Below, in pieces: positions 54,641 through 64,000 of a DNA stretch of 64,000 bases. The notes beneath the pieces are model-generated. The model was not told the DNA's origin. It made no database searches and was given only the letters and a program-made list of their open reading frames with translations. Made by a program: the position numbers and the translations under genes. Numbering within the stretch: the stretch's first letter is position 1; each line of letters starts with the position of its first letter. This DNA is from Takakia lepidozioides (taxonomy: Eukaryota; Streptophyta; Takakiopsida; Takakiales; Takakiaceae), in NCBI GenBank assembly GCA_030704615.1, contig CM060734.1, positions 54,266,042 through 54,330,041 on the forward strand, read 5' to 3'.

Positions 54641-54997
54641 CATAGAAAGTGTAGTCATAACCAATTGTGCAAAGCAAGATTGATCGAGCAAAAAATATTG
54701 TGGCGGACGTAGATCAATGTGACATTGGAAAAAATGCAGATTTCGATGGCCTTCATTGCCAATAACCAGCACGAAGCCATCTGCAAGTCCACCTGGTTGG
54801 AACACAAACATGTATTGCAAAACAAGATTGAAATCAAATATTGATTGCAAAACAAGATTGAAGATTGATCTCATTCTAAGAAAATGTTGTCATTAACTAG
54901 CACGAAGCCATCTCCAAAGTCAGATACACTTCAGATTTTCATAACAATGACATGACATAATAACCAGCAGAGTTGCAATGCAAATCCCGACTACATC

Positions 54998-55303
54998 TCA
55001 AATTGAACCTAAACTATCTCGCTGCAGTAGTGTATGAACGTCACTGGGTCCTAATGTACATTGGTGAATGTACCTGTCTCGTTTAGGATCGCAAAACATC
55101 CTCTGAATGTAGATGTAGTAAAGATGCTTGCACGGGACAAATTTGCCTCTCTTATCAAGAGAGCTTGAGAGCGTGTTCTGAAAGTCCGGACAAATGCAAC
55201 TAGGAAAATCTCCAATAGTAATCTCATAGGTCCTGTCATGAACATCCGATCTAGAGATCGCCATGGTGTGCACCCGCCCATTGCCTGACAAGAGGACATT
55301 CAC
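54998..55303 (-). pseudogene. SWIM zinc-finger fragment
   Basis: The minus strand reads VLLSGNGRVHTMAISRSDV, YEITIGDFPSCICPDFQN, and FVPCKHLYYIYIQRM: the CxC...CxH ligand pattern of a SWIM domain, followed by a short tail to a stop at 54,998. SWIM domains are frequent in MULE-type transposases and in some retroelement or transposon-derived proteins. Only about 100 residues are open, and the upstream part is not in frame. No catalytic domain of a transposase is visible. Confidence 0.6.
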
Positions 55304-55539
55304 AATTTGGGTGACGCGACACTACAGGGTTCTAGCAGACTTTATCTTGCACTCATTATCTGCACCAACCTCAACCCAAAAAGCTTTTTTCATGTTTGTT
55401 TATTACATGAACTTGTCCGGGTCTGTGGCTCCAGAGATACTTGTGCATCAGGTTGCCACTTCCATTGCCCCGCTGCAACCTGCCTCTGGCTCCCTGCTGG
55501 TTAAACCCAAAGAAATGGTTGTCTTTGCTGCTAAGCACT

Positions 55540-56040
55540 TTGTTGACCTATTCAGGGGACGGGCCCCCTCGAAGCAAGACATACTCTCTCGTACTGAGAC
55601 CCTTTTCCATTCCTTTTTGTGGACCAATCGTTGCCCTGTCGAGGACATGCAGGAAAGTTGGAAGGGAAAGCCATTGGAGAAACCGGCGTTACGACAGTTG
55701 GGCATCTCAGAAGGCGAAACCCGGCCTCCTCCAGCATATTAATTTCCAGTTTGGAGAGCGTGGTTCCTAACTTCACTAGCCATACGGCTGGAATTTGAGG
55801 CTTCATTATCACAGAATCCCAAACAGTCCCCATGACACAACGCACAATGTCATCCGGGCAGAACCAAAACTTGTGAGGCCTAGACTCCCGCGACATGTAA
55901 TGCTTGAACAAGCTGGTGAATGTCGAGGCAGGAGTTCCGCATGTCCCCTTCGAAATCTGGGCGGTGCACTTCTGAAACGAGGGTGCCCTAATAGCGACAC
56001 ACTTGACTTTTGATCCTTTGGAGTCCGTTCTATATGCCAC
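55540..56040 (-). pseudogene. conserved-looking fragment of unknown family
   Basis: On the minus strand one frame reads KCVAIRAPSFQKCTAQISKG, FTSLFKHYMSRESRPHKFWF, DIVRCVMGTVWDSVIMKPQI, LVKLGTTLSKLEINMLEEAG and PRQGNDWSTKRNGKGSQYER, ending with a TAG near 55,548. Its composition and the absence of stops over 160 codons suggest true coding origin, but I know no domain like it. It lies between the SWIM fragment and the plus-strand methyltransferase-like gene, with neither of which it shares strand and frame. Confidence 0.4.
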
Positions 56041-56214
56041 ATTGCCTCTGTACAGTCAGACTCCACTACCGGCAGCATGTTCTCCCCTTCTCCCCGGACT
56101 GTAGTGGTTGGAGACTCGAGAGGGAACGATGTTGAAGAAGATTCACCCACGAAAGTGGGGGGGGCACATGCACACGAGGTACCGAGAAATTGTCCCTATC
56201 GTGGAATTGAGTAG

Positions 56215-59200
56215 GCCATCAACGAAGCAACGGACTTATGCCGCAAAAATGTTGTCACAACATTCACCAAACAGCTTCGTATAGCTGATCCTAGACTCGG
56301 TGCAGGATTCCTGGACCAGGTGCGGCTCCATTGGAACAAGAGTGGCAAGCCAGAAATGACACATGAGAAATGGCATAGGCTTGCAATGGCAATGGTGGAA
56401 CCAAAGCACAAGGTGCGATCGCTTAAGATCTAGAACTCTGACCCTGTCCTCTGTCAGGCAAACAACTTTCATTTCGTGGGGCCTTTCAGTGATGTCGACT
56501 GGGACAAGTGGCTCCATAAAGCGACATTTTGGTGCCAGGTGCAGAAGTCATCATGCCTTTGTCGTCGCAATAACTTGCATTGAAATTACAATTGTTTGTA
56601 AACGCATCGGAACACAAGCTTGTGTCTTGGCAGCTGGAGGAGAGGGGTTTGGAAGTTATGGAGCAAACTCTTCATGACTTCAAAATCGAGGTAATTGAGC
56701 CCGATGAATCTTTCGGCACTTTCATTTGGAGGTGGAAAGAGATTGTTTGGAAGTATGCCTTCTTCCGTGAATTCGCAGTAGAGGGGGGAATTCTGCGTTC
56801 TAACCTATTCAATGCGCAGTACAATGGGGAGCAGGCAATGAAGCGAGTCAATTACAGGTTAGATTGGAACTGCATTCCCATTTGCATTTGCTTCCTTTTA
56901 GACCCGATTGCACTCTATGTTCAGGCTTGCGTTAACGCAAGTCTGATTACAGTATTTGATGTGGTAGTCCCCTTCCTACACTCTGTGCACTTGTGCAAAT
57001 CCAAGAAAACCACAATAAGCCTGACCAAGAGTGTTTATTTTTATTTTTATTTTTAAATTAAATAAAGTTTTTACGAAAGGGGCCTGGTTTCAGACCAGGG
57101 CGCAAGCCTGACCAAGAGTGTGTTTTTTTTTTTTTTTTTTTTTTTTTCTCTAATTTCTTTAATTTTTTAAAGGAAAGGGAACTGGTTTCAAACCAGGGTT
57201 CAGGCTTGTGTTAACGCAAGCCTGACGAAGAGTGTGGTTTTTTTTTTTTTTTTTTTTTGACCCTCCGAAAGGGGACTGGTTTCAAACCAGGGTTCAGGCT
57301 TGCGTTAACGCAAGCCTGACCAAGAGTGTTTTTTTTTTTTTGACCAAGAGTTGAATTTTATGTAATCTTTCTGTCCTTCGAGTCGTAGGAAAGGGGACTG
57401 GTTTCAGACCAGGGTTCAGGCTTGCATTAACATAAGCCGACCAAGAGTGGAATTTTATGTAATATTTCCACCATGTATTCATGTTTGCGTATTCATGCTT
57501 GCGTTGACGAAAGCATGAATACGGACAGTGGGCACCGTGGGTGAGGGGACTTCTCAGGGCATATAGTGCAGGTGAGGGGACTTCTCTCAGACCTCGGATC
57601 AAGCTTGCGTTGATGCAAACATGATTCAAGCCTGTGTTTGCAATGTGTTTATTCCACAACACGCATAGATATGCTGGCTATTCTGATATCAATATGTGAT
57701 TGGCTTCTGGTGATTTTTAGTTTGCTTTCATCGCAGGTATATCCACGGAGTGCTTTCGCCTGGCGGTTTTATGAGCTCCTACCCATTCTTCATCGATAGC
57801 TAGGCAAAGACAAATCCTAACACAACTATGTACCCAGCCGGTATTTTGGAGGACTGGAGCAGATCTCATTTGAAAGACTGTGGCTTGTACCTGGATTGCC
57901 CCAAACAATCAATCACACCATGGGCGGAGAACATCCTTTGGAACTTGAATGACAATGCGGAGGCTCTTGCTCCTCTGACGGATAGACAGCTTCAGTTGAG
58001 AATCTCCGGTGGGAGTCAGAGTCCGAAGAAAAAAGACAGAAGAAGGAAAAAAAAAAAAGAGGCTGATCACGTTCAAACTTCAGCTTCTGGACAAGGTAGG
58101 GCTCAAAGGGGGTCAAAGGGGCCTGCTCAATGTGACCGGCCATACGAGGCCCTTCCTAACCCTGGCAGAGAGGTGTTGCTACTCAATTCCAACACAAGAC
58201 AGTGAACGAAGGCTTCTTGGACATGATGGCATCTCAGAGGAAAGGAGCCACCAACGTGGAGAAGTCTCCGACTTGGGAGACACTGTCGTCATTCCTCACT
58301 CTGGTAAATTCATTATCTCTTCCAACTTGTGTGTATGTAGATTTGAAGACTGTTTGCAGGTCTTCTAAGTGGGTATGCTTTCTTTGTTGGATATGAAGGC
58401 TGCCAAAGGTCCATCCTAGGTGAACGGGGAGAAGAAACCCTTTGCATGCGAGCTCGTAGTTGTGGATATTCCTGACGGGCTTCCAGTCCCCGACATTCCT
58501 CTGATGGGTGTGACTCCCGCCTGGAATGCATGGGATGATCGCTACTGGCCTTGGGTCTTCAGATTCTGTGGGCATTCCTTGGCTGACAATGGTTGTCTGC
58601 TCATCCTCCAAGCAGCCAATTCAAAGTGTCGGCGCCAGCTCGCCAGTTTCCTTAAGTCAAGTGGAATGAAGGTGATTAAAAGTTGAAATGGGGTTAACAA
58701 CTTGCCACTCACAAAGGGGGACTTCCCAAGCCAGAAAGTAGATTCTCATTTCATCATTTGCTTTCAACCCTCCAGAAATGTCGCTACGGTTTTGACTCGT
58801 CTGTTTCCAATTTTTGCATGTCCTTCTCCCCTACTATCTTTGCGTTGACGCAAGCATGGTGCAAGTGTTCTCTTTAGTTTTTCCCCAGCCCTGGCTTTGG
58901 TGCTCACTCCAGTGTCTTCCCTGTTTTAATCGTGCAGACTCGTGCGCTTGCGACGCACACTATCTTGTAAGAGAACGCCACCCATCCACACCATCTTCCG
59001 CGAAGGAGTTCGAAGTCTTGAAGGGGGGGGGGGCACATGTTGACTCCTCTTGCAATCCGGTGGATGATGATTTTATCCGGTGGATGCATCACTTATAGTG
59101 TTGCGGGCGTCCGGAGAGCCATGGAGAAGTGCACGGGAGAAGAGTCCGGCCTTCATGCAGACTGTCATCGAGTCCTGCAGTGTCCAAGGGTCCCGGGTTA

Positions 59201-59884
59201 ATGATCTCACTCTTGGAACAAGTTTGTGGTTTGCACTGACAGTCTCGCAATGTTCAGCCTTCATTTGCTGTTCTTTTTGGATTGCAGGCACGCCTTGCTC
59301 TTTGCTCATTGATTGGTTTTGCATGTAGGGGCTTCATCGTGCCTGCAAGGCAGCAGAAAGGCATCTGTTCGCCTTTGAGGGCGATGCCAACCTCTACAAT
59401 GAGGTGATAGCTCCTCTCCAAGAGGGCTCGAGTTCAGGCACGCAAACAGATGCGGCGCTTGCAGCAGTGGCCGTGGAACACGAAGACATTGCCGACATTG
59501 ACAACGATTTTGATTGTGAGTAAGTCTACACCATTCTTTTACGTTCATCTTTGTCAGCTTTTGCTTCTTTAGTTGGGCCTCCACTGTCGTGTGAGGATGG
59601 GGGATGCTCATGAAACTTTGGGATGTTTTTGCAGGAGCCCAAGATAGCCAAGGTTCCTCCCTTTCTTTGCGAACCCGGACTTCTATCCTAGTCTGCCCCC
59701 CCTTCTTGAATTGCCATGTTATGTGGAGGCTGCAGCCAAAGCATTTGCTCTCCAGACATCTCCCCCTCCTCTGCTTTGCGACCGGAGGGGAAATGTGGAT
59801 AGCAGGGCTAGGGTGTTCATTGATAGTTGTGCTTCAATTTTGGATGCAAACTCCTCTGGCAGTGCATCTTCTTGTTCGAAATGA
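56215..59884 (+). pseudogene. spliced gene for a beta-class amino-DNA-methyltransferase-like protein, with in-frame stops
   Basis: Exons 56215-56538, 56634-56857, 57737-58095, 58203-58303, 58420 to about 58,800, about 59,080-59,219, 59329-59519 and 59635-59884 join in phase (all GT-AG where checked; the ends of exons 5 and 6 are unsure). Motif IV-like: ELVVVDIPDGLP, then WNAWDDRYWPWVFRFCGHSL and DNGCLLILQ. Motif X/I-like: EPWRSAREKSPAFMQTVIES, SRVNDLTLGT and, after an intron, HLFAFEGDANLYNEV. This order (IV before X and I) is that of beta-class N6-adenine/N4-cytosine methyltransferases such as restriction-modification enzymes. The DPPY core is DIPD here, so activity is doubtful. Stops: TAG 56,431, 57,801 and 59,645; TGA 58,684. 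A Lys-rich patch (KKKDRRRKKKKE) may be a nuclear signal. First exon and promoter not found. Confidence 0.6.
56920..57640. repeat. tandem array of palindromic units in an intron
   Basis: Units carry two palindromes: CAGGCTTGCGTT/AACGCAAGCCTG (perfect at 57,295-57,318, other copies with 1-3 changes near 56,923, 57,203, 57,418 and 57,605) and CTGGTTTCAAACCAG (57,182, 57,275; CTGGTTTCAGACCAG at 57,085 and 57,399). They are separated by T runs up to about 25 nt and by GACCAAGAGTG. A single related half-site, GCGTTGACGCAAGC, lies outside the array at 58,841. The array fills the second intron of the methyltransferase-like gene. Confidence 0.85.
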
Positions 59885-59984
59885 TCCATTTCTTTTCAAA
59901 CTATCTATCAATAAACTAGTACCGAGTTGTTTGATTTGAATCCGGTGTGTGCCTCTGGACCTATTCTTCTCTTCATAACTTCCT

Positions 59985-60597
59985 TCATCTTGTTTCTCCA
60001 TTCATCCATATTTGATCAAGTAGAGAGAGGGCGTCATAAATGGCCATGAGCTCAACCCGGAGGATGGTGGCAGGGCCAGGGAGCCTGAGGGCAACGCCTT
60101 GACTGGTGCCGGCGTGGTAGATTCCATACTCTGCATTAGGTTTGGTGAGGGATCCATCAGTGTAATGTGAATTGGCCAGTGGGTATTTGAGGATGATGTT
60201 TTGTTGATATATTGCAGGGATTGGGGGTAGAGGTGTTGTTGGCGCGACCTGGGAAGGGCGTGGTGTACTCGCAATGTTCCAAGCTTTGTTGGTTTTGATC
60301 TGGGACAATGTGGTGGGTGTATGGGTGTGGGAGATGATGGTTGGATAATGGATGGTGGCCTTTATTTTATGAGTGATAGTGAGCAATTGTTCGAGCTGAG
60401 AAAAGAAAGATGGCGGTATGGCTGTATGCTGGGGGTTTTGGATGTGTAGAATTAGGGTTTAGGGTGGGTTCCTTCCGTTTGAGATATTTGGGAGGAGGAG
60501 GGGTCTGAATATACTTAAGCTGGTTTGGGTCAATTGTGGCGAGTAGATTGACCCCTTCTGGGAGTTGTAGAAGACGGTGAGAGATATTAGGGGGGAT
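59985..60597 (-). pseudogene. LINE-like element: RT tail and N-terminal half of RNase H
   Basis: On the minus strand: a Pro-rich stretch, then a RNase H start SHYTDGSLTKPNAEYGIYH and AGTSQGVALRLPGPATILRV followed by ELMAIYDALSLL. The TDGS Asp and the (V)EL Glu are catalytic positions 1 and 2 of RNase H. The remaining half (TDSL and the HTGIHGNEEAD end) is on the opposite strand from 60,965, with iteron block 2 in between. RNase H domains of this kind occur at the C-terminus of many plant non-LTR elements. Confidence 0.65.
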
Positions 60598-60944
60598 GCT
60601 AATCCGTGAGCGGAAAGATTCGTGAGCGAGAAGATGCTCATCCGTGAGCGGAAAGATGCTAATGGATGAGGATGATTGTCACCGCGCGGGCCTATAACCG
60701 TGGATGAGAAAACCCCAGGAGACCTATATCCGCGGGAAATGATGCATACAACCATATAGTAGTTTGCAACTTTGTAGAAGAGACATTGTGCGCATGTGGA
60801 TGAATGTTGGATGAATATTCGATGCATTTTGGATGAACGTAACATTGAATTTGGATGAACGCTGGTACACCGATGGATGGATGAATGCATGAATGCATGG
60901 ATGAATAATTGACAACAGGATGGATGTCGAGTGCCTGTATTGTG
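60598..60944. repeat. iteron block 2
   Basis: CCGTGAGCGGAAAGAT-type repeats at 60,605-60,660, CTATAACCGTGGATGA at 60,690, then GGATGAATG/TGGATGAACG copies between 60,796 and 60,905. Same motif order and orientation as block 1 at 54,262-54,640. Outside the motifs the two blocks are not alike. Confidence 0.7.
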
Positions 60945-61560
60945 GACCTTCCCCCCCCCCACACTACATCTTCACCGACAGCCTTACCTCACTATTCCTC
61001 ATTCGCAACCACATCTCCCACCCCTCTGCCCATCATCATCACCCCGACCGCAACCTCATTGCCGCTATTGTCCAGAGGGCCATCTCCATAGGTCACCCAG
61101 TCCATATACTCAAAGTCCGTTCGCATACTGGCATCCATGGTAATGAAGAAGCAGACCTACCCTCAATCGACCCTATTCACATCGCCCACACCCATCCCTT
61201 CTGGTTCATACACCCCGTTCCAGACCCCCCTGTACCCAGACCAGTCCGAAACCTCCTGACCACTATGACCAGAGAAACAAATAAACAAGCGGCAACCTCC
61301 ATACCAAAGTACACATCCAAAAATGGACTCAATCCAATGTTCTGCACCATAAACTCTCCAATCATTTCTGGCTAACCAAAGCCACCACCGACGCACAAAT
61401 CCGACAAACACTCAAATTCCGATATGCCCAATACATGGGCCACCAGCGCAAACACATCTTCTAGCCACATCTATTCCCATCCCCATACTGCCTGTTATGT
61501 GCAACCACCCACCAAGCTCGTGACACTTGGCCACATCTCCTCAGCCAACACTAGAAGAGA
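60945..61560 (+). pseudogene. LINE-like element: C-terminal half of RNase H and zinc tail
   Basis: After a 10-C run the plus strand reads HYIFTDSLTSLFLIRNHISH (third catalytic Asp), then ILKVRSHTGIHGNEEAD (the H-x-G-x-x-G-N-E-x-A-D end of RNase H), a linker PVPDPPVPRPVRNLLTTM, and in shifted frames TQSNVLHHKLSNHFWLTKA, KFRYAQYMGHQRKHIF and CLLCATTHQARDTWPHLLSQ, a Cys/His tail typical of non-LTR ORF2 ends. It would be continuous with the inverted half at 59,985-60,386 if the 59,985-60,944 segment were turned round. Confidence 0.65.
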
Positions 61561-61920
61561 AACATGTTTTTTCCACGGTTTTTTCCACATTTTTTGCTGT
61601 GGAATCAGCCGCAGTCCACACCTGCCATGGGTGTAAGAAACGACTAGTGCTTTCGGACACCCCCGTGGACGGTCTGGCTCTCGAGTGGCCCTGTGGAAAA
61701 GTCCACGGGAGGCTTTTTCCACGGGTGGTTTTTTTCACGGGATGCATGGTGACATGGCCGCTAACATGGCCGATGGCATAGCTGACATGGCAGAGTGTGA
61801 AAAAAGGCCAGTGTGGCATGTTTCACGGCGGATTTCACACCTTGAACAAGCCACTATACGACACGTGTCATATTTCACACCTTCGACAAGTCACTATGCA
61901 ACACGTGTTTGTTCATGTGT
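61561..61920. repeat. CCACGG-rich segment and ~40-bp direct repeat
   Basis: TTTTTCCACGG/CCGTGG-type words recur at 61,568, 61,663, 61,700 and 61,717. At 61,831-61,868 and 61,869-61,908 a unit TTTCACACCTT..ACAAG.CACTAT.C.ACACGTGT is repeated. Non-coding; probably a transposon end. Confidence 0.55.
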
Positions 61921-63157
61921 GGTGGTACGCATTAATTAATTAATAATTGATTTCCAATATTAAGTTTGAATATTAATTAATTTAATTTATTGTTATTATT
62001 ATTATTATTATTAGGGAAAATGGACAGTGGCCTTGATGAGAACATTATTAAATAACAAAATATTGAAATTATGTTTTTAGAAATTATATTTATTCGCTCA
62101 GATATCAAAACACACCCTTTGCAAGGCCCTTTGCAAGGAATGAGAGTTTGCCTTAGTATCTATGTTGAGTTGCGTCTCCTACTCTCTGTAATCACTACAG
62201 GAAAAGGGGGGCCTTTGCGACGCCCGCGCCACGCCGCAACGTCAGGAAAACGCCCTTTTTCGGGCACGCGGCAGGCGCAAAATTTGCGTCGCCCGGTAGT
62301 CGCATGGGCGTCGCCAAAATGACGTCGCAAAAATGCAACGTATGGGGGTCGCGAGCCCCCGCCCCAACTCCCGCGACTACCGGACGTCGGTTTTTCAGGC
62401 CGTCTGCGCCGATGGCAGGGGCCTCTTCGAGCAACGTCGCGCTGTCGCGGCCCTCCAGCCGACGGCGTTGGTGGGGGCGCCGGCGCGGCGTCGCATCCCT
62501 TTTTTTCACCTGCCCGGAAGTCCCATCCTAAAACCCACAAACACGTGGCGTAAGCCGGGTGGTACGCCAAGCGACTATTGGGCATGACAAAAAATAGCAG
62601 GAGCAGGAATCGGTCTCCGCCACGCCCGGGCGTGGGTTGTTGCGACGCTCCGGCGTCGCTTTTGTTTTATATTTAATAATAATAAAAGACGTGGCGCAGT
62701 CAGGGTGGCGGTCTCCGCGACGCCAGGGCGTCGCGGCTTGCGACCCCCGGACCAAAAAAACACGTCGCAGGGGGTGTCGGGCGTTGCTACCCGCAAATGG
62801 GGTTTGCGACGCCCGACCGTCGCTACTTGCGACCCCCGCCCAAAAAGCACGTCGCCATTGGCGACGTGCTGCAGTCGCGAGGGCAGCCTGGTTGGGGGGG
62901 GGGTTGGGAGTTGATTTTGGGGGTGAATTGGGGTGGTTTGTTTTTTGTCTGGTTTTGTATTTGGGGATGGGAGACCTTACAGTTCCATTTCTCTGATTTA
63001 GCAGGTACACAATTGAGCAAGCATGAATCGAGGGTGAGGACGGTGCGACACATGAATAAGATGGAAGATGGAAAGATGGAAATATATATTACAGGAAATG
63101 AGCTGAAAAGCTCACAAGGGTTCAGTAGGCTGACCCTGGGACCTACATGGACTAGGA

Positions 63158-64000
63158 CTAGTCATCCTCATCCTCATCCTTAGTGGAGGACTCAGAGCTA
63201 TCCGATGAGCCTGATGACTCCGCGCCCTTTGCCAGAGCACGTAAATGAGGCGCCGTTCCCCTAAGTCCCACAGAGCTCTCATCCAATCCCTGGCCATGAC
63301 CCTCGACTTCATCCATACTAGTGCCATGTTGTGCACTCATCCCCTCTGTGTTGGCCATGTTCTTCATGAGGGATTGTCAACCATGCTCCTTAGCGTAGTT
63401 GTACTCTACCGGAGATGGCTTCCTCTCAAATGCGCGTTGCTACACATGCCACAAATTAAAGTCAATTCTTCGCGATGATGGAGCCAGAAAGAAGACATAA
63501 CAAAATCCATAGGGAAGTACGACTTACAAATCGCAAGATAAAACCCTTGGATCCGTCGGCGCCCCACTTGTGTGTGGATTCGTGCTTGTCAAGGCAGACT
63601 GTTGTTGCTTCGCGTGCCCGGACAAATTTGGCCTTGTTTGCGGCATCAGTCTCTCCCACAATGAGTGCATCCCACGATACCTATGCACCCCCCCCCCCCC
63701 CCCCCCCCCCCAACAATTAGTGAATTACACACATACGTTGCATCGAATCCACCTCATTAATGCACATGCGACAAATGGAAGGTGATATGATTCAGGATTT
63801 GCCAACTTGTGTAATTCCATAAGGTGGTTTGGGTATGGCCCCCTTTTCCATTGCCCTCCGAATGATCTGTCTGGCACGGTACCTCCTGTCCTTCAAGTTT
63901 CGCCCCACCATCTCCATCACCCTTGTGTCACTCCAATTGCTCGGAAACTGGCGGTCTAACTCACGGGCATACGCCCGCTTCGCGCCAAAGTGCTGATCAG
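63158..64000 (-). pseudogene. plant CACTA transposase (Ptta/En/Spm type), C-terminal exons
   Basis: Three pieces on the minus strand. From the window edge to 63,792: HFGAKRAYARELDRQFPSNW then MVGRNLKDRRYRARQIIRRA and PPYGITQVG. Exon 63680-63528 (acceptor TAG, donor GTAAGT, phase 0): WDALIVGETDAANKAKFVRA and HESTHKWGADGSKGFIL, the 'AK..R....HT.GSKSF'-like signature of plant transposase_24 proteins. Exon 63439-63158: QRAFERKPSPVEYNYAKEHG, an in-frame TGA at 63,377-63,379, then a Ser/acidic tail SSDSSESSTKDEDEDD and stop. This is the C-terminal part of the protein; the DDE catalytic region is not in view. A 24-C run sits in the intron before the middle exon. Confidence 0.6.
63688..63711. repeat. 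poly-C tract (24 C)
   Basis: Longest G/C homopolymer of the window; its true length may be uncertain in the assembly. Confidence 0.95.

Larger units (their letters stand above)
62193..64000 (-). mobile_element. CACTA (En/Spm) transposon, one end and transposase 3' part
   Basis: CACTACAGGAAAAGGGGGGC begins at 62,193, the hallmark terminus of CACTA elements. It is followed to about 62,880 by dense subterminal repeats built on GCGACG/CGTCGC (e.g. GACGTCGCAAAA, GGGCGTCGCC, TTTGCGACGCCC), the usual transposase-binding region. Transposase exons lie inward on the minus strand (63,158 to the window edge), so the element continues beyond base 64,000. The 3-bp target duplication next to this end would be AAT. 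Confidence 0.8.

Noticed and set aside
55263-55742. 159-codon plus-strand frame
   Set aside because: The opposite strand carries the SWIM and the conserved-looking fragment here; the plus frame matches nothing.

Overview
The window reads as nuclear DNA of a streptophyte (green plant lineage). The evidence is an intron-rich NDR-type AGC kinase, a BUD13 splicing factor, a plant PLAC8 protein and PLS-type PPR proteins ending in a DYW domain, mixed with dense mobile-element debris. A Ty3/gypsy element with an embedded C5 cytosine methyltransferase, moderate GC content and long C/G homopolymers make a charophyte (Chara-like) source my best guess. That is inference from remembered families, not proof.

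Layout. 1-735 (-): 5' end of a PPR gene that leaves the window. 1,949-4,035 (+): a four-exon VMA12/TMEM199-like V-ATPase assembly factor with two frameshifts. 4,190-4,690 (+): a decayed PPR-DYW relic. 7,012-9,526 (+): a three-exon PLAC8 gene. 9.5-15.8 kb: gene-poor, with tRNA-derived SINEs, a SINE inverted pair and a ~108-bp tandem repeat. 15,806-23,576 (+): a 12-exon NDR kinase gene whose exon phases all join (571 aa), with a MITE in one intron. 25,214-25,766 (-): a candidate small gene. 26,017-27,477 (-): BUD13, intronless. 27,977-30,850 (-): an intact 879-aa PPR-DYW gene followed by a truncated copy of its own 5' end. 35,074-37,450 (-): a three-exon proline-rich gene of unknown function whose phases all join (256 aa).

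From 38.8 kb to the right edge the window is mostly mobile DNA. 38,824-49,291 is a minus-strand Ty3/gypsy element: gag, zinc knuckles, protease, C5-DNA methyltransferase, RT-RNase H, integrase and half of a PHD finger. It carries in-frame stops, frameshifts and a deletion, yet its 356-bp terminal repeats differ at only 4 positions. 53.0-61.6 kb holds pieces of a non-LTR-like element (a chromodomain ORF, and RNase H halves in opposite orientation) interrupted by two iteron blocks. Between those blocks lie a SWIM zinc finger, an unknown conserved fragment and a spliced plus-strand gene whose exons encode what looks like a beta-class (amino) DNA methyltransferase. 62,193 to the right edge is one end of a CACTA (En/Spm) transposon with the last exons of its transposase.

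The main theme is that several unrelated mobile or mobile-like units here carry chromatin-writing or chromatin-reading domains (C5 methyltransferase, PHD, chromodomain, amino-methyltransferase-like). Their nonsense mutations are mostly TAG and explicable as C-to-T changes. The host genes between them are ordinary and not organised as an operon or pathway.
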